Counted from the first letter of the stretch, positions 32,124 through 41,426 are shown. The stretch is DNA of 64,000 nucleotides from Streptomyces chartreusis NRRL 3882 (GCF_900236475.1 NZ_LT963352.1:2046001-2110000), one strand, 5' to 3'. A program made the numbers and translations. Notes: generated by a model not told the origin, from the sequence alone.

Positions 32124-32582
32124 ATGACCAGCGCCGCGCCCCCTCCCCCCGCCCCGCCCGCCCCCGACCGGACGCCCGGCGGGTCCGGCTCCGGCGGTAC
32201 GGGCGATCCCTGGGCGACCAGGGGTCTCGCTCTCGGCGGCACCCTGATGGTCGTCTACGGCGTGTTCGCGGTGCTCCAGGGCATCACGGCGATCGCCGAC
32301 GACGAGGTGTACACGAGCTTCGGCGAGTACGTCTTCGAGTTCGACCTGACCGCGTGGGGCTGGATCCACCTGATCGTCGGGGTGCTCGCGGTGGCGGCCG
32401 GGCTCGGCCTGTTCACCGGGGCCGCCTGGGCCCGGGTCGTGGGCGCGGTCGTGGTCGGGCTGGCGCTGATCGCGAACTTCATGTGGCTGCCGTACCAGCC
32501 GTTCTGGTCGATCATCATGATCGTGACCGGCCTCTTCGTGCTGTGGTCGGTGTTCAACTACCGCTCCACCCGCGCGGCGTAG
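32124..32582 (+). CDS. Small four-helix membrane protein (DUF7144-like)
   Basis: A 152-aa protein with a Pro/Gly-rich cytoplasmic N-terminus (about 30 residues) and four predicted helices: [60 protein letters not shown] and [17 protein letters not shown]. Its pattern matches a family common in Streptomyces and without assigned function. AGGAGG lies 6 bases before the ATG. It converges on the K+ channel gene. Confidence 0.85.
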   Translation: MTSAAPPPPAPPAPDRTPGGSGSGGTGDPWATRGLALGGTLMVVYGVFAVLQGITAIADDEVYTSFGEYVFEFDLTAWGWIHLIVGVLAVAAGLGLFTGAAWARVVGAVVVGLALIANFMWLPYQPFWSIIMIVTGLFVLWSVFNYRSTRAA

Positions 32583-32595
32583 AGGCCGACCCGGT

Positions 32596-33183
32596 TCAGG
32601 AGGGCGGCGGGTGCCGGTCGCGCGCGGCGACCACCGTGTGCAGACGGCGCGAGAGCGCGGTGGCACCCGCCGTGAGGAAGACGAACGTGTACAGGATCTG
32701 GGCGACGGTCACCAGGCGGGCCTCCTGCCCGCTCGGGGTGATGTCGCCGTAGCCGACGGTCGCGAGCGTGACGACGGTGAAGTACAGCGCGTCGACGCGG
32801 GTGCTCAGGCCGGTGAACTGGCCCGGCCGCTGGGCGAGGGTGTAGTACCCCGACGAGAAGACCAGCACGGCCAGGCACATCAGCAGCGGGATCATGACGC
32901 CGGGCCGGGTGTGCGGCTTCTCCAGCACGACGTCGCGCACCTGGCGCAGCAGCAGCACGCCCAGCAGCCCCAGACACAGGACGAAAAGCGGCCAGCCCAG
33001 CCAGGAGCGGTCGTCGCCGAACCCCTCCAGCGGCAGCAGGAAATAGGCCGTGCCGACGGCGACCACGAGTCCCCCGGCGGCGGCCCACAACCGCCGGGAG
33101 GCCGCCGGGGCGGGGGCCGGGGCCTGTGGCTCCTGTTCCCGCTTCCGCGCGGGGCCGTGCGCCTGCTCGCTGCCATCGCGCAT
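32596..33183 (-). CDS. Two-pore-helix potassium channel (Ion_trans_2 type)
   Basis: A 195-aa membrane protein. After a basic, disordered N-terminus come two hydrophobic segments ([35 protein letters not shown]), then a KcsA-like core of M1 ([19 protein letters not shown]), pore helix, the selectivity filter TVGYGD, and M2 ([17 protein letters not shown]). It should conduct K+ across the membrane. No RCK or other regulatory domain is attached. The 201 bases upstream (33184-33384) contain no gene that I can support. Confidence 0.93.
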   Translation of the reverse strand: MRDGSEQAHGPARKREQEPQAPAPAPAASRRLWAAAGGLVVAVGTAYFLLPLEGFGDDRSWLGWPLFVLCLGLLGVLLLRQVRDVVLEKPHTRPGVMIPLLMCLAVLVFSSGYYTLAQRPGQFTGLSTRVDALYFTVVTLATVGYGDITPSGQEARLVTVAQILYTFVFLTAGATALSRRLHTVVAARDRHPPPS

Positions 33184-33384
33184 ACGTCCGGTCTACGACG
33201 TATCGGGAGGTGGCGCGACCCTGGTGCCTCCGTCGGTGGGCCCGGGACGTCGGTCGGGAGCCCGGGCCGCCGGGGGCCGAACCTCAAATGTTCCTCTGAA
33301 GGCGTCCGTGGCGGGGTTCGGGGGCGGGCGGCTGGGCCATACCCCCCTCACGTTCGAGGAACCGGCTGTGCGGAGGAGGGGACG

Positions 33385-34824
33385 ATGAAGCGACTGGGGA
33401 CGGGCATCGGGTGGCGACCGGAGATCGCGGACGCCGTGGAGCGCATGCCGGGCATCGACTGGGTCGAGACCGTGGCCGAGAACGTCTGCCCCGGGCATCT
33501 GCCCGAGTCGCTGCGGCGGCTGCGCGAGCGCGGCGTCACCGTGGTGCCGCACGGCGTCTCGCTCGGCCTCGGGGGTGCGGACCGGCCCGACGACGGCCGT
33601 CTGGCCGCGCTGGCCGAGCGGGTGGAGGCACTCGGCTCACCGCTGGTCACCGAGCACATCGCGTTCGTCCGGGCCGGTGGTTCGCTGACGGCGACTCCGC
33701 ACCTGGAGGCGGGCCATCTGCTGCCCGTCCCCCGGACCCGGGACGCGCTCGACGTGCTGTGCGAGAACGTGCGCATCGCGCAGGAGGCGCTTCCGGTGCC
33801 GCTGGCCGTCGAGAACATCGCCGCACTGATCGCCTGGCCGGGCGAGGAGATGACGGAGGGCCAGTTCCTCTACGAGCTCGCCGACCGCACGGGCGTCCGG
33901 CTCCTCATCGACGTGGCCAACCTGCACACCAACCACGTCAACCGCGCCGAGGACCCGGCCAAGGCCCTCGCCGAGCTGCCCCTGGAGGCCATCGCCTACG
34001 TCCATGTCGCCGGCGGTTTCGAACGCGACGGCGTCTGGCACGACAGCCACGCCCACCCCGTCCCCCGGCCGGTCCTCGACATCCTGAGCGACCTCGCGTC
34101 CCGCGTGTCCCCTCCGGGGGTCCTGCTGGAACGCGACGAGAACTTCCCGGAACCGGCGGAGCTGGAGGCCGAGTTGGCCTCCATCCGGCGGGCTGTGGAG
34201 GCGGGGGCCGTCGAGCGGGTGAAGGCCGAGGTGCGCGCGGCGGGCAACGCGGTCGCGGCGCGGCGGCAGGCGGCCGCGCCCGGAGGCCGGCGCGAGGTCC
34301 GCGCCGAGGCCCCCGTGCGCGGCGAGGCCGGGGCGCCGCGGTGCCATCGGACCGGGACGGCCGAGGCGACACGGGGCGCCTTCGGCCGGCCCGAACACCG
34401 GAGCGTCGACGAGGCCCGGCAGCGGCTCGGGGTCGCGCAGGCCGCGCTGCTGTCGGCGCTGGTCGCGGGGACGCCCGTGCCCGAGGGGTTCGACCGGGTG
34501 CGGGTCGGCGTACAGGCACGGGCGCTCGCCGCGAAGCGGGCGGACGTCGTGGGCAAGGTCGCACCGGAACTGCCGGAGATCCTCGGGGCGGACTACCGTA
34601 CGGCCTTCCTCGGGTACGCCCAGACGCAGCCGATGACCGGCGGCTACCGGCGCGACGCGCTCACCTTCGCCGAGCACCTGCTGTCCGCCGGGCGGCCCGG
34701 GGACGCCGCTGCGCGGCGGGAGCTGCGGGAGTGGTGGCTGGAGCGGTCGGGGCCGGCGCCGCGATCGCGGCGCCCGGTCCGCCGGCTGGCCCGCGCCACC
34801 CGGAAGGTGCTGCTGCGGCGTTGA
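33385..34824 (+). CDS. DUF692 multinuclear non-heme iron oxidase (MNIO) fused to an HvfC/BufC (DUF2063)-like domain
   Basis: Residues 1-275 form the DUF692 TIM barrel. The metal-ligand set known from MbnB and relatives can be placed: H56 ([10 protein letters not shown]), H91 (VTEHIAF), E143 (AVENIAAL), D176 (LIDVANLH), H207 (YVHVAGG), D220/H222 (DSHAHPV) and E249 (LLERDENFP). MNIO enzymes oxidatively modify Cys or other residues of ribosomal peptides. After a disordered linker (276-340), residues 343-435 (from [12 protein letters not shown] through [21 protein letters not shown] and [17 protein letters not shown] to a final TFAEHLL) resemble the helical DUF2063 partner normally encoded separately. 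The last 25 residues are strongly basic. GGAGGAGGGG precedes the ATG. No obvious precursor peptide gene is adjacent upstream. Confidence 0.88.
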   Translation: MKRLGTGIGWRPEIADAVERMPGIDWVETVAENVCPGHLPESLRRLRERGVTVVPHGVSLGLGGADRPDDGRLAALAERVEALGSPLVTEHIAFVRAGGSLTATPHLEAGHLLPVPRTRDALDVLCENVRIAQEALPVPLAVENIAALIAWPGEEMTEGQFLYELADRTGVRLLIDVANLHTNHVNRAEDPAKALAELPLEAIAYVHVAGGFERDGVWHDSHAHPVPRPVLDILSDLASRVSPPGVLLERDENFPEPAELEAELASIRRAVEAGAVERVKAEVRAAGNAVAARRQAAAPGGRREVRAEAPVRGEAGAPRCHRTGTAEATRGAFGRPEHRSVDEARQRLGVAQAALLSALVAGTPVPEGFDRVRVGVQARALAAKRADVVGKVAPELPEILGADYRTAFLGYAQTQPMTGGYRRDALTFAEHLLSAGRPGDAAARRELREWWLERSGPAPRSRRPVRRLARATRKVLLRR

Positions 34825-34847
34825 CGCGGGGGCCGCCCGTCCGCTCG

Positions 34848-36329
34848 TCAGTCCTTCGACACGGCCCCGGTCTTCGGCACGGCGTCACCGGCGGGTGCGT
34901 CGCCGCGGCCGTAGTGGTGAGTGGTGAACATGTACAGCGCGCCGGTACCGACCACCACCGCGCCGCACAGCAGGACGATCCAGTTCTCGTACCACGGCTT
35001 CTCCGGGCTGCGGGCCCAGCAGATGTTGACGATGGCGAAGATGCCGTAGGCCAGCGCCCCGACGTTCACCGTGAGGCCCCAGCGGCCCAGGGTGAACTCC
35101 CCCGCCGGGCGCCACCCCTTGAGCCGGGCGCGCAGCGCGGCCAGCACCACCATCTGGAACGAGCCGTAGATACCGAGGATCGCGAACGACACGATGTTGG
35201 TGAGGGCGTCCTCGGAGAGCAGCGAGGCGAAGGCGATGAGCAGCGGTACCGCCGCGGACACGAACAGCGCGTAGCCGGGCACCGCGCGGGCGTGGGCGAA
35301 CCGCCGCAGCAGCCGGTGCCCGGCGATCATCTCGTCACGGGCGTAGGAGTAGATGAGCCGCCCGGCCGCGGCCTGGAGGCTGATCGTGCAGGACAGGAAG
35401 GAGATCAGCACCACGGCCATCACCATCCGCGCCCCGGTCTCGCCCATGGCGTCGTACAGCACGTCCACCACGGGGTCGGCCTGCTCGCCCGAGATGACCG
35501 CGTTGAAGTCCGTGACCGACAGCAGCAGCGACATGCAGGTGAACGTGGCCGCGGCACCGCCGATGTAGATGGTGCGGCGCATCGCGCGCGGGATGACACG
35601 GCCCGGGTGGGCGACCTCCTCGGCCGTGTCGCCGCACGCCTCGAAGCCGTAGTACTGGTAGAAGCCGATGATCGCGGCGGCGAGGAACGCGGGCAGGTAG
35701 GAGCCGTCCCCCTCGGCGCCGTACGTGTCGAAGATGACGCCGAGGCCGTGGTGCCGGTGGGTGGACAGCAGGTAGATGCCGACGACGAGGGCGCCGATGA
35801 GCTCACCGGCGAAGCCGATGACGGCCGCCGCCGACAGCGCCTTGGTCCCCATGTAGTTGATGAGGACGGCGATGACGATCAGCACTGCGGTGCACAGCAC
35901 GGTGGTGTGCACGGTGGTGTCGAAGCCGAAGAGGATGGCGATGTAGGGGCCGGCGCCGTAGGCGACGGAGGTGATGGTCACCAGCAGCGCCCACATGTAC
36001 ACCCAGCCGGTCATCCACGCCCAGCGCTTGCCCCACAGGCGCCGGGCCCAGGGGTAGACGCCGCCCGCGATGGGGTACTGGGCGACGATCTCGCCGAAGA
36101 TCAGCGCGACGAGGAACTGTCCGCAGCCGGCCAGCACGAACGCCCAGATCATCGGCGGTCCGCCGTCGACGATCGCGGTGCCGAAGAGGGTGTAGGTGCT
36201 CACCACCGGGGACAGGTAGGTGAAGCCGAGGGCGAAGTTGGCCCAGGGGCCCATGTCCTTGCGGAACTCCGAGCCGGGCTCTGCCGAGGGAGCCCCGGCC
36301 GCCGGAGCGGGGGGCTGCGGACTGGTCAC
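34848..36329 (-). CDS. APC-superfamily amino acid/amine permease
   Basis: A 493-aa transporter with about 12 helices. APC features include FALGFTYLSPVVSTYTLFG at the start, QYPIAGGVYPWARRLWG (the TM2-3 loop of amine/GABA-type permeases), GFEACGDTAEEVAHPGRVIPRAM, and the later PGYALFVSAAVPLLIAF. It overlaps the GMC oxidoreductase stop by 4 bases (GTGA), with AGGAGG 8 bases before the GTG. Being last in an operon with choline/betaine-type enzymes, it may import choline or another amine alcohol; that is inference. Confidence 0.9.
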   Translation of the reverse strand: MTSPQPPAPAAGAPSAEPGSEFRKDMGPWANFALGFTYLSPVVSTYTLFGTAIVDGGPPMIWAFVLAGCGQFLVALIFGEIVAQYPIAGGVYPWARRLWGKRWAWMTGWVYMWALLVTITSVAYGAGPYIAILFGFDTTVHTTVLCTAVLIVIAVLINYMGTKALSAAAVIGFAGELIGALVVGIYLLSTHRHHGLGVIFDTYGAEGDGSYLPAFLAAAIIGFYQYYGFEACGDTAEEVAHPGRVIPRAMRRTIYIGGAAATFTCMSLLLSVTDFNAVISGEQADPVVDVLYDAMGETGARMVMAVVLISFLSCTISLQAAAGRLIYSYARDEMIAGHRLLRRFAHARAVPGYALFVSAAVPLLIAFASLLSEDALTNIVSFAILGIYGSFQMVVLAALRARLKGWRPAGEFTLGRWGLTVNVGALAYGIFAIVNICWARSPEKPWYENWIVLLCGAVVVGTGALYMFTTHHYGRGDAPAGDAVPKTGAVSKD

Positions 36330-37897
36330 TGTCGGGCCTCCTGTTCCGCGGGGCCGGGGCGGTCGAGGATCAGATCGGCGGCGCGTTCGGCGGCGAGCAG
36401 GACGGTCACCATCGGGTTGATGGTGGGCATCGTCGGGAACACCGACGCGTCGACGATCCGCACGCCCTCGACGCCGAGCAGTCTCAACTCCGGGTCGCAG
36501 ACGGCCATCGGGTCGTCCGGGGCGCCCATGCGGCAGGTGCCCGCCGGGTGGTAGACGGTGTGCGCCACGCGGCGGCCGTACTCGGAGAGGTCGGCGTCGG
36601 AGACGACGTCCGGGCCGGGCGCGACCTCGCGGACGAGCCAGTCGCGCAGCGGGTCGGTGGCGGCGACCTCGCGGGCGACCTTCAGCCCGTCCACGATGGT
36701 GCGCTCGTCGTGCCCCTCGGCGTCGGTGAAGTACCTGAAGTCCAGGGCGGGATGCTCGGCGGGGTTGTTGCTGCGCAGCCACATGCGGCCGGTGGAGCGG
36801 GCGCGCGGCACGTTCGGCGTCATGCACACCCCGTAGGCCGGCACCGGGTAGCCCAGGCGCTCGGTGTTGACGGTGAACGGCACCTGGTAGAAGTGGAACA
36901 TCAGGTCGGGGCGCGGCTGGCCCTTGTCGCGGCGCAGGAACAGGCCGGCGTCGGAGTCCATCGCGGAGTTGGGCGGCAGCGGCCCCGCGGTCTCCCAGAC
37001 GATCACGGACTCGGGGTGGTCCAGCAGGTTCTCGCCCACGCCGGGCAGGTCGGCCCGTACGCCGATGCCCAGGGCGCGCAGGTCGTCGGCCGGGCCGAGG
37101 CCGGAGAGCAGCAGCAGGCGCGGGGTGTCGATCGCGCCCGCGCACAGCAGGAGTTCGCGCTCGGCACGCACGGCGGCGGGTTCGCCGTCGGCGCCCCGGA
37201 CGGCGACGCGGGTCAGCCGGCCCGACTCGTCCGGGAGCAGCCGGTGCGCCCAGGTCTCCAGCAGGAGCGTCAGGTTGGGCCGGTCCAGGACGGGGTGGAG
37301 GTAGGCGACGGACGCGGAGGAGCGCAGGTTGCCCTCCGGCTGGTAGGCCAGCGAGAAGAAGCCGGTGCCGTCGGCGAAGGGTTCGGCGTTGAAGTCGTCG
37401 ACGACGGGGACGCCGAGGGCGCGGGAGGCCGCGGTGACGAAGTCCTGGGCGATGGGATTGCGGTCGGCCTCGGCGACCGGGACGATCTGTGTGAGCAGCC
37501 GGTCGCGGTAGGGGAGGATCGTTGCCGGGTCCCAGCCGGAGCAGCCCCGGCTCACCCAGTCGTCGAGGTCCTGAGGCAGCGGCAGGAAGCTGATCAGCGT
37601 GTTGTGCGAGGAGCAGCCGCCGAGGACTCGGGCCCGTGAGTGCAGGATGTGGGAGTTGCCACGCGGCTGTTCGACGGTGGTGTAGCCGTAGTCGAACTCC
37701 GAGCCGAGCAGGTTGATCCAGTTGCGCAGGCGCAGGATGCGCTCGTCGCCGATGTCGCTGGGGCCGCCCTCGACGACGCAGACGCGGCAGTCGGGGTCCT
37801 CGCTCAGGCGGGCGGCGAGCACGCAGCCGGCGGTGCCGCCGCCGACGATGACGTAGTCGTAGGCCGACTCGGCGCCGTGCGCGATGGTGGGGGCCAT
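36326..37897 (-). CDS. GMC-family oxidoreductase (choline-dehydrogenase-like)
   Basis: A 523-aa FAD enzyme: YDYVIVGGGTAGCVLAARLSE (ADP-binding), RARVLGGCSSHNT (GMC signature 1), AGAIDTPRLLLLSGLGP (signature 2), and the C-terminal HTVYHPAGTCRMG and NPMVTVLLAAERAAD with the catalytic His. The family oxidises alcohols. Position after an aldehyde dehydrogenase gene fits choline to betaine aldehyde oxidation. The ATG start has AGGG 8-9 bases upstream; a GTG 12 codons earlier, also with a Shine-Dalgarno, is an alternative. It is translationally coupled to the permease. Confidence 0.9.
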   Translation of the reverse strand: MAPTIAHGAESAYDYVIVGGGTAGCVLAARLSEDPDCRVCVVEGGPSDIGDERILRLRNWINLLGSEFDYGYTTVEQPRGNSHILHSRARVLGGCSSHNTLISFLPLPQDLDDWVSRGCSGWDPATILPYRDRLLTQIVPVAEADRNPIAQDFVTAASRALGVPVVDDFNAEPFADGTGFFSLAYQPEGNLRSSASVAYLHPVLDRPNLTLLLETWAHRLLPDESGRLTRVAVRGADGEPAAVRAERELLLCAGAIDTPRLLLLSGLGPADDLRALGIGVRADLPGVGENLLDHPESVIVWETAGPLPPNSAMDSDAGLFLRRDKGQPRPDLMFHFYQVPFTVNTERLGYPVPAYGVCMTPNVPRARSTGRMWLRSNNPAEHPALDFRYFTDAEGHDERTIVDGLKVAREVAATDPLRDWLVREVAPGPDVVSDADLSEYGRRVAHTVYHPAGTCRMGAPDDPMAVCDPELRLLGVEGVRIVDASVFPTMPTINPMVTVLLAAERAADLILDRPGPAEQEARQ

Positions 37898-37979
37898 GCG
37901 GTGCCCTGCTTTCTGTGTCGTTCGTTGCGTCACGGGGTCGTTCCCTGCGCCACGGGCGGGCGGTGTGCCGCGGAGGGGT

Positions 37980-39446
37980 TCAGCCCTTGAACCAGCCCGA
38001 GGGGGCGGGGGCGAGGTTCTGGTAGATGTGCTTGGCCTCCTGGTACTCCCGCAGCCCGGTGGGACCCAGTTCGCGCCCGACGCCGGAGCGGCCGAAGCCG
38101 CCCCACTCGGCCTGCGGCACGTAGGGGTGGAAGTCGTTGATCCAGACGGTGCCGTGCCGCAGCCGCTGGGCGACGCGCTGGGCGCGGCCGGCGTCGGAGG
38201 TCCACACCCCGCCGGCCAGGCCGTAGCGTGTGTCGTTGGCCAGTTCCACCGCCTCGTCCTCGGTGCCGAAGCGCTCGACGGTGACCACCGGGCCGAAGAC
38301 CTCCTCCTGGACGATCCGCATCGACCGGTCGCAGTCGGCGAAGATCGTCGGCAGCAGGAAGAAGCCGCGGCTCAGGGCGGGGTCGTCGGGGCGGGTGCCG
38401 CCGGTCACGAGCCGGGCGCCCTCCTCCTGGGCGACGGCGATGTAGCGCTCGACCTTCTCGCGGTGCTCGGCGGAGCTGAGCGGGCCGCTCTCGGTGCCCT
38501 CCTCCAGGCCGTTGCCGAGCCGGATCGCCGCCGCGCGGCGGGCGAGGGCCTCGACGAACCGGTCGTGCAGGGAGTCCTGGACCAGCAGGCGCGAACCGGC
38601 CGAGCAGACCTGCCCGGAGTGCAGGAAGGCGGCGTCCAGCGCGTAGTCCACGGCGGCGTCGAAGTCGGCGTCCGCGAAGACGATGTTGGGGTTCTTGCCG
38701 CCGAGTTCGAGGGCGATGTTGCGCGGTCCCTCGGCTGCGCTGGCCATGATGGAGCGCCCGGTGGTCAGACCGCCGGTGAAGGACACCAGGTCGACCTCGG
38801 GGTGGCTGGTCAGGGCCGCGCCGACGGTCGCCCCGGAGCCCAGCACCAGGTTGGCGACGCCGGGCGGCGCGCCGGCCTCCTCGATGAGCCGGATCATGGC
38901 GATCGTGGTGAGCGGTGTGGTCTCGCTGGGCTTGAGGACGAAGGTGTTGCCGGCGGCCAGCGCCGGAGCCACCTTCCAGGAGGCCTGGAGCAGCGGGTAG
39001 TTCCAGGGGGCGATGAGCGCGCAGACCCCGACCGGCTGGTAGACGACGCGGCTGAGGACGTCCGGGCCGACGTCCACGACCCGGCCGCCGTCCTTGCCCG
39101 CGAGTTCGGCGAAGTAGCGGAAGGCGTTCGCCACGTCCTTCACGTCGATGCGGGCCTCGGCCAGCGTCTTGCCGGTGTCGAGGGTCTCGGTGCGGGCGAT
39201 GTCCTCCTGGTCGCGCAGCAGCAGGTCACGCACGCGCAGCAGGAGGTCGGCCCGGCGGCGGGAGGTGGCGTTGGCCCAGTCCTCCTCGACGAAGGCGCGC
39301 CGGGCGGCGCGTACGGCGCGGTCCACGTCGGTGGCGTCGGCCTCGTCGACGGTGGTGACGACGGAGGCGTCGTAGGGGTTGACCACCTCCCGCCGGCCAC
39401 CGGCCGCCGCCTGTGTCCACTCGCCGTCGATGTACAGCTCGCCCAC
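37980..39446 (-). CDS. Aldehyde dehydrogenase, betaine-aldehyde-dehydrogenase-like
   Basis: A 488-aa NAD(P)-dependent enzyme. The conserved APWNYPLLQASWKVAPALAAGNT, the general base in LELGGKNPNIVF and the catalytic Cys in SGQVCSAGSR are all present, as is EEVFGPVV. Overall pattern and the GMC neighbour indicate conversion of betaine aldehyde to glycine betaine, an osmoprotectant. GGAGG lies 7 bases before the GTG. It is first in the three-gene operon with the GMC enzyme and the APC permease. No dedicated regulator is present in the window. Confidence 0.88.
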   Translation of the reverse strand: MGELYIDGEWTQAAAGGRREVVNPYDASVVTTVDEADATDVDRAVRAARRAFVEEDWANATSRRRADLLLRVRDLLLRDQEDIARTETLDTGKTLAEARIDVKDVANAFRYFAELAGKDGGRVVDVGPDVLSRVVYQPVGVCALIAPWNYPLLQASWKVAPALAAGNTFVLKPSETTPLTTIAMIRLIEEAGAPPGVANLVLGSGATVGAALTSHPEVDLVSFTGGLTTGRSIMASAAEGPRNIALELGGKNPNIVFADADFDAAVDYALDAAFLHSGQVCSAGSRLLVQDSLHDRFVEALARRAAAIRLGNGLEEGTESGPLSSAEHREKVERYIAVAQEEGARLVTGGTRPDDPALSRGFFLLPTIFADCDRSMRIVQEEVFGPVVTVERFGTEDEAVELANDTRYGLAGGVWTSDAGRAQRVAQRLRHGTVWINDFHPYVPQAEWGGFGRSGVGRELGPTGLREYQEAKHIYQNLAPAPSGWFKG

Positions 39447-39828
39447 CGCGGGGCCTCCTTCGCATCCGGCCGGTGCCGATCGGCTCGACGGTCAGCAACA
39501 TGGCCCATCGGGCGGGCGGCGGCCACGGGCCACACCGCCGCGACGGCGTCCCGGTGACCCAGAGGACCCGGGTGGGCTAGTCCCCCGCCTCACCCGTCCG
39601 CGCGCGAGTGTGCCCGACCTGACACCCGGGTCCCGCCCGCCTGGAGCCATGGATTGTTTTGCGCCTCTTTGCCCCGGCGAGTCCCCCGTCGCGCCTCCTC
39701 CAATCGTCCCGTGCTGCCCCCGTTGCAACCATTCGTCCCTGTACGGCAGTTGACGTAGACGCCGCAGTAACATGCAACTCCGCACCCGAAGCGCACTAGC
39801 GTGCGGTGCCGTACCAGGAGGCACCACC
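39447..39828. other. 382-bp intergenic region with a possible 34-codon Cys-rich ORF
   Basis: The region separates the betaine-type operon from the plus-strand DUF4142 gene and must hold promoters for both. A short plus-strand frame at 39649-39753 begins MDCFAPLCPGES, ends CCPRCNHSSLYGS, and contains five Cys including a CxxC. GGAG sits only 2 bases from its ATG, and its codon use (TGT TTT, CCT CTT) is unlike nearby genes, so I do not call it a gene. Nothing else is supported here. Confidence 0.5.
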
Positions 39829-40569
39829 ATGCGACCGCGACCCCCCGTCAAGGGCCGAGGCCTCGTCAGTGGCACGGGGCTCATCGTCACGTGTCTGACG
39901 GCGACGATCGCCGCGCTGGTCTTCTCCCTCTGGTCGTTCACCGACCGGCCGGGGACGGGACCGGACGCGCTGAACGCCCAGACCTTGCGCACGAGCTACG
40001 GCCCGTTGTCCGCGCTCGACCAGGACTTCCTCGTCAAGGTCCGGCTGGCCGGGCTGTGGGAGCTGCCCGCGGGGCGGCAGGCCCGGACGAAGGGAACCAC
40101 GCCGGCCGTCCGGACGGCGGGCCGGCATCTCGTCGAGGGGCACAGGTTCCTCGACGAGCGGGTCCGCGGTGTCGCCGCGCGGCTGAACCTCGCGCTTCCG
40201 GACGCGCCCAGCGACCAGCAGAAGCAGTGGCTCAGAACCCTGGACACGGCACAGGGTGCCGAGTACGACCGCCAGTTCGCCAACATCCTGCGCGTGGCGC
40301 ACGGCAGGGTCTTCTCGGTCGTCGCCCAGGTCCGTGCGAGCACCCGCAACTCGCTGGTGCGCGACCTCGCCGACGACGCCAACACGACCGTCCTCGACCA
40401 CATCAAGGTCCTGGAGGCCACGGGCTACGTCGACTTCGACGCCGTGGCCCGCGACATGGCCACCGCCGGCCCTCCCCCGACGGCCGCCCCGCCTCCGGCC
40501 TCGGCCCCGGACCCGGGCCCGGCCTTCACGCTTCCGCCACCCACGTTCCGCCCGCCGCCGGAGCCGTGA
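39829..40569 (+). CDS. DUF4142-domain membrane-anchored protein
   Basis: A 246-aa protein with a basic N-terminus and one membrane anchor (GLIVTCLTATIAALVFSLWSF). A helical DUF4142-like domain follows: SALDQDFLVKVRLAGLWELPAG, RTAGRHLVEGHRFLDERV, DRQFANILRVAHGRVF and NTTVLDHIKVLEATGYVDF. These are the paired helices of the ferritin-like fold. The last 30 residues are Pro-rich. The domain should lie outside the cytoplasm. AGGAGG lies 8 bases before the ATG. It is 86 bases upstream of the TIGR04222 gene on the same strand. Function unknown. Confidence 0.85.
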   Translation: MRPRPPVKGRGLVSGTGLIVTCLTATIAALVFSLWSFTDRPGTGPDALNAQTLRTSYGPLSALDQDFLVKVRLAGLWELPAGRQARTKGTTPAVRTAGRHLVEGHRFLDERVRGVAARLNLALPDAPSDQQKQWLRTLDTAQGAEYDRQFANILRVAHGRVFSVVAQVRASTRNSLVRDLADDANTTVLDHIKVLEATGYVDFDAVARDMATAGPPPTAAPPPASAPDPGPAFTLPPPTFRPPPEP

Positions 40570-40577
40570 AACGGAAC

Positions 40578-40655
40578 GTCACATACCGACAACACTCCGT
40601 CCGGATCGTGAACGAGGCATGGTGTTTTCGGGACCGTGTCACATACAAACAACAT
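40578..40655 (+). repeat. Two direct repeats immediately before the TIGR04222 gene
   Basis: GTCACATACCGACAACAC (40578-40595) and GTCACATACAAACAACAT (40638-40655) match at 15 of 18 positions and start exactly 60 bases apart. The second copy ends at the ATG of the next gene, where no Shine-Dalgarno exists. They are AT-richer than the surroundings, which fits an operator pair or a local duplication. Confidence 0.6.
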
Positions 40656-41426
40656 ATGCTCTGGGTTCTTTTCCTGCTGGCGGCCTGGGCCGTGGCCGGC
40701 ACGGCGTGCACACGCCTGTGCCTGGCCGCCGTACGCGCCGCGACCGATGACACGGACACCGGCCGGATCCATGAACTCACGCTGTACGAGGCCGCGTTCC
40801 TCTCCGGCGGGCCCCGGCGGGTCGCCGACGTGACCCTGGTCGCCATGGCGCGCCAGCGCCGGCTGCTCCTGGCCCACACCGGCTGGGCGACGGTCGTCGA
40901 TCCGCGCGGGCGGGACGAGATGGAGCGGTCGGTCATCGGGGCCATCGGCCCCGAGGGCCAGTCCCGGATCGCGCCGGTGCGGGCCACCGCCGCCACGGCG
41001 GACGCGATACACGGTATCGCCGACCGGCTGGTGCGCGCGGGACTCGCGGTGCCCGACAGCTCCCGTACGACGGTCGCCGCGGCCGTCCGGCAGGTGCGCT
41101 CGGCGGCCGTCGCCGTACTCGGCCTCGGCCTCGCCGCGCTGCTGACGCCGGTTCCGCCGGACCTGCCACGTCACCTGGTCGCCCTGTGGTTCGCGCTGCC
41201 GCTCGCCCTGACCCTGAGTTGCCTCGCCGTCGCCCGCATCGAGATCCACCCGTACTCGCGCTGGGCCTCCCCGGCCGGCCAGCGGCTGCTCGGCGCCCTG
41301 ACCCGGAACGCGGACGGCACCGCCGACGACCGTACGTACCTCACGTCCGTGGCGGTACGCGGTGTCCGCGCGATCGGCGAACCGGATCTGCGCGCCGCTT
41401 TCACGCACCGCGAGGCACACGACTGA
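40656..41426 (+). CDS. TIGR04222-domain membrane protein, without a Gly/Cys-rich tail
   Basis: A 256-aa protein with an N-terminal hydrophobic segment (MLWVLFLLAAWAVAGTACTR) and the diagnostic block ELTLYEAAFLSGGPRRVADVTLVAMARQRRLLL. A second hydrophobic region of two helices (about 150-195) and a soluble C-terminus ending in FTHREAHD follow. As I recall, many family members end in a long Gly-, Cys- and His-rich tail; this one stops cleanly and the downstream frames do not restore such a tail. No Shine-Dalgarno precedes the ATG. In other Streptomyces, genes of this family can lie near DUF692 genes; here the DUF692 gene is about 6 kb upstream. Confidence 0.82.
   Translation: MLWVLFLLAAWAVAGTACTRLCLAAVRAATDDTDTGRIHELTLYEAAFLSGGPRRVADVTLVAMARQRRLLLAHTGWATVVDPRGRDEMERSVIGAIGPEGQSRIAPVRATAATADAIHGIADRLVRAGLAVPDSSRTTVAAAVRQVRSAAVAVLGLGLAALLTPVPPDLPRHLVALWFALPLALTLSCLAVARIEIHPYSRWASPAGQRLLGALTRNADGTADDRTYLTSVAVRGVRAIGEPDLRAAFTHREAHD

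Noticed and set aside
33411..36554. Plus-strand 1047-codon open frame across DUF692 and the APC permease
   Set aside because: It runs through two well-supported genes in another frame or strand and has no recognisable domain.
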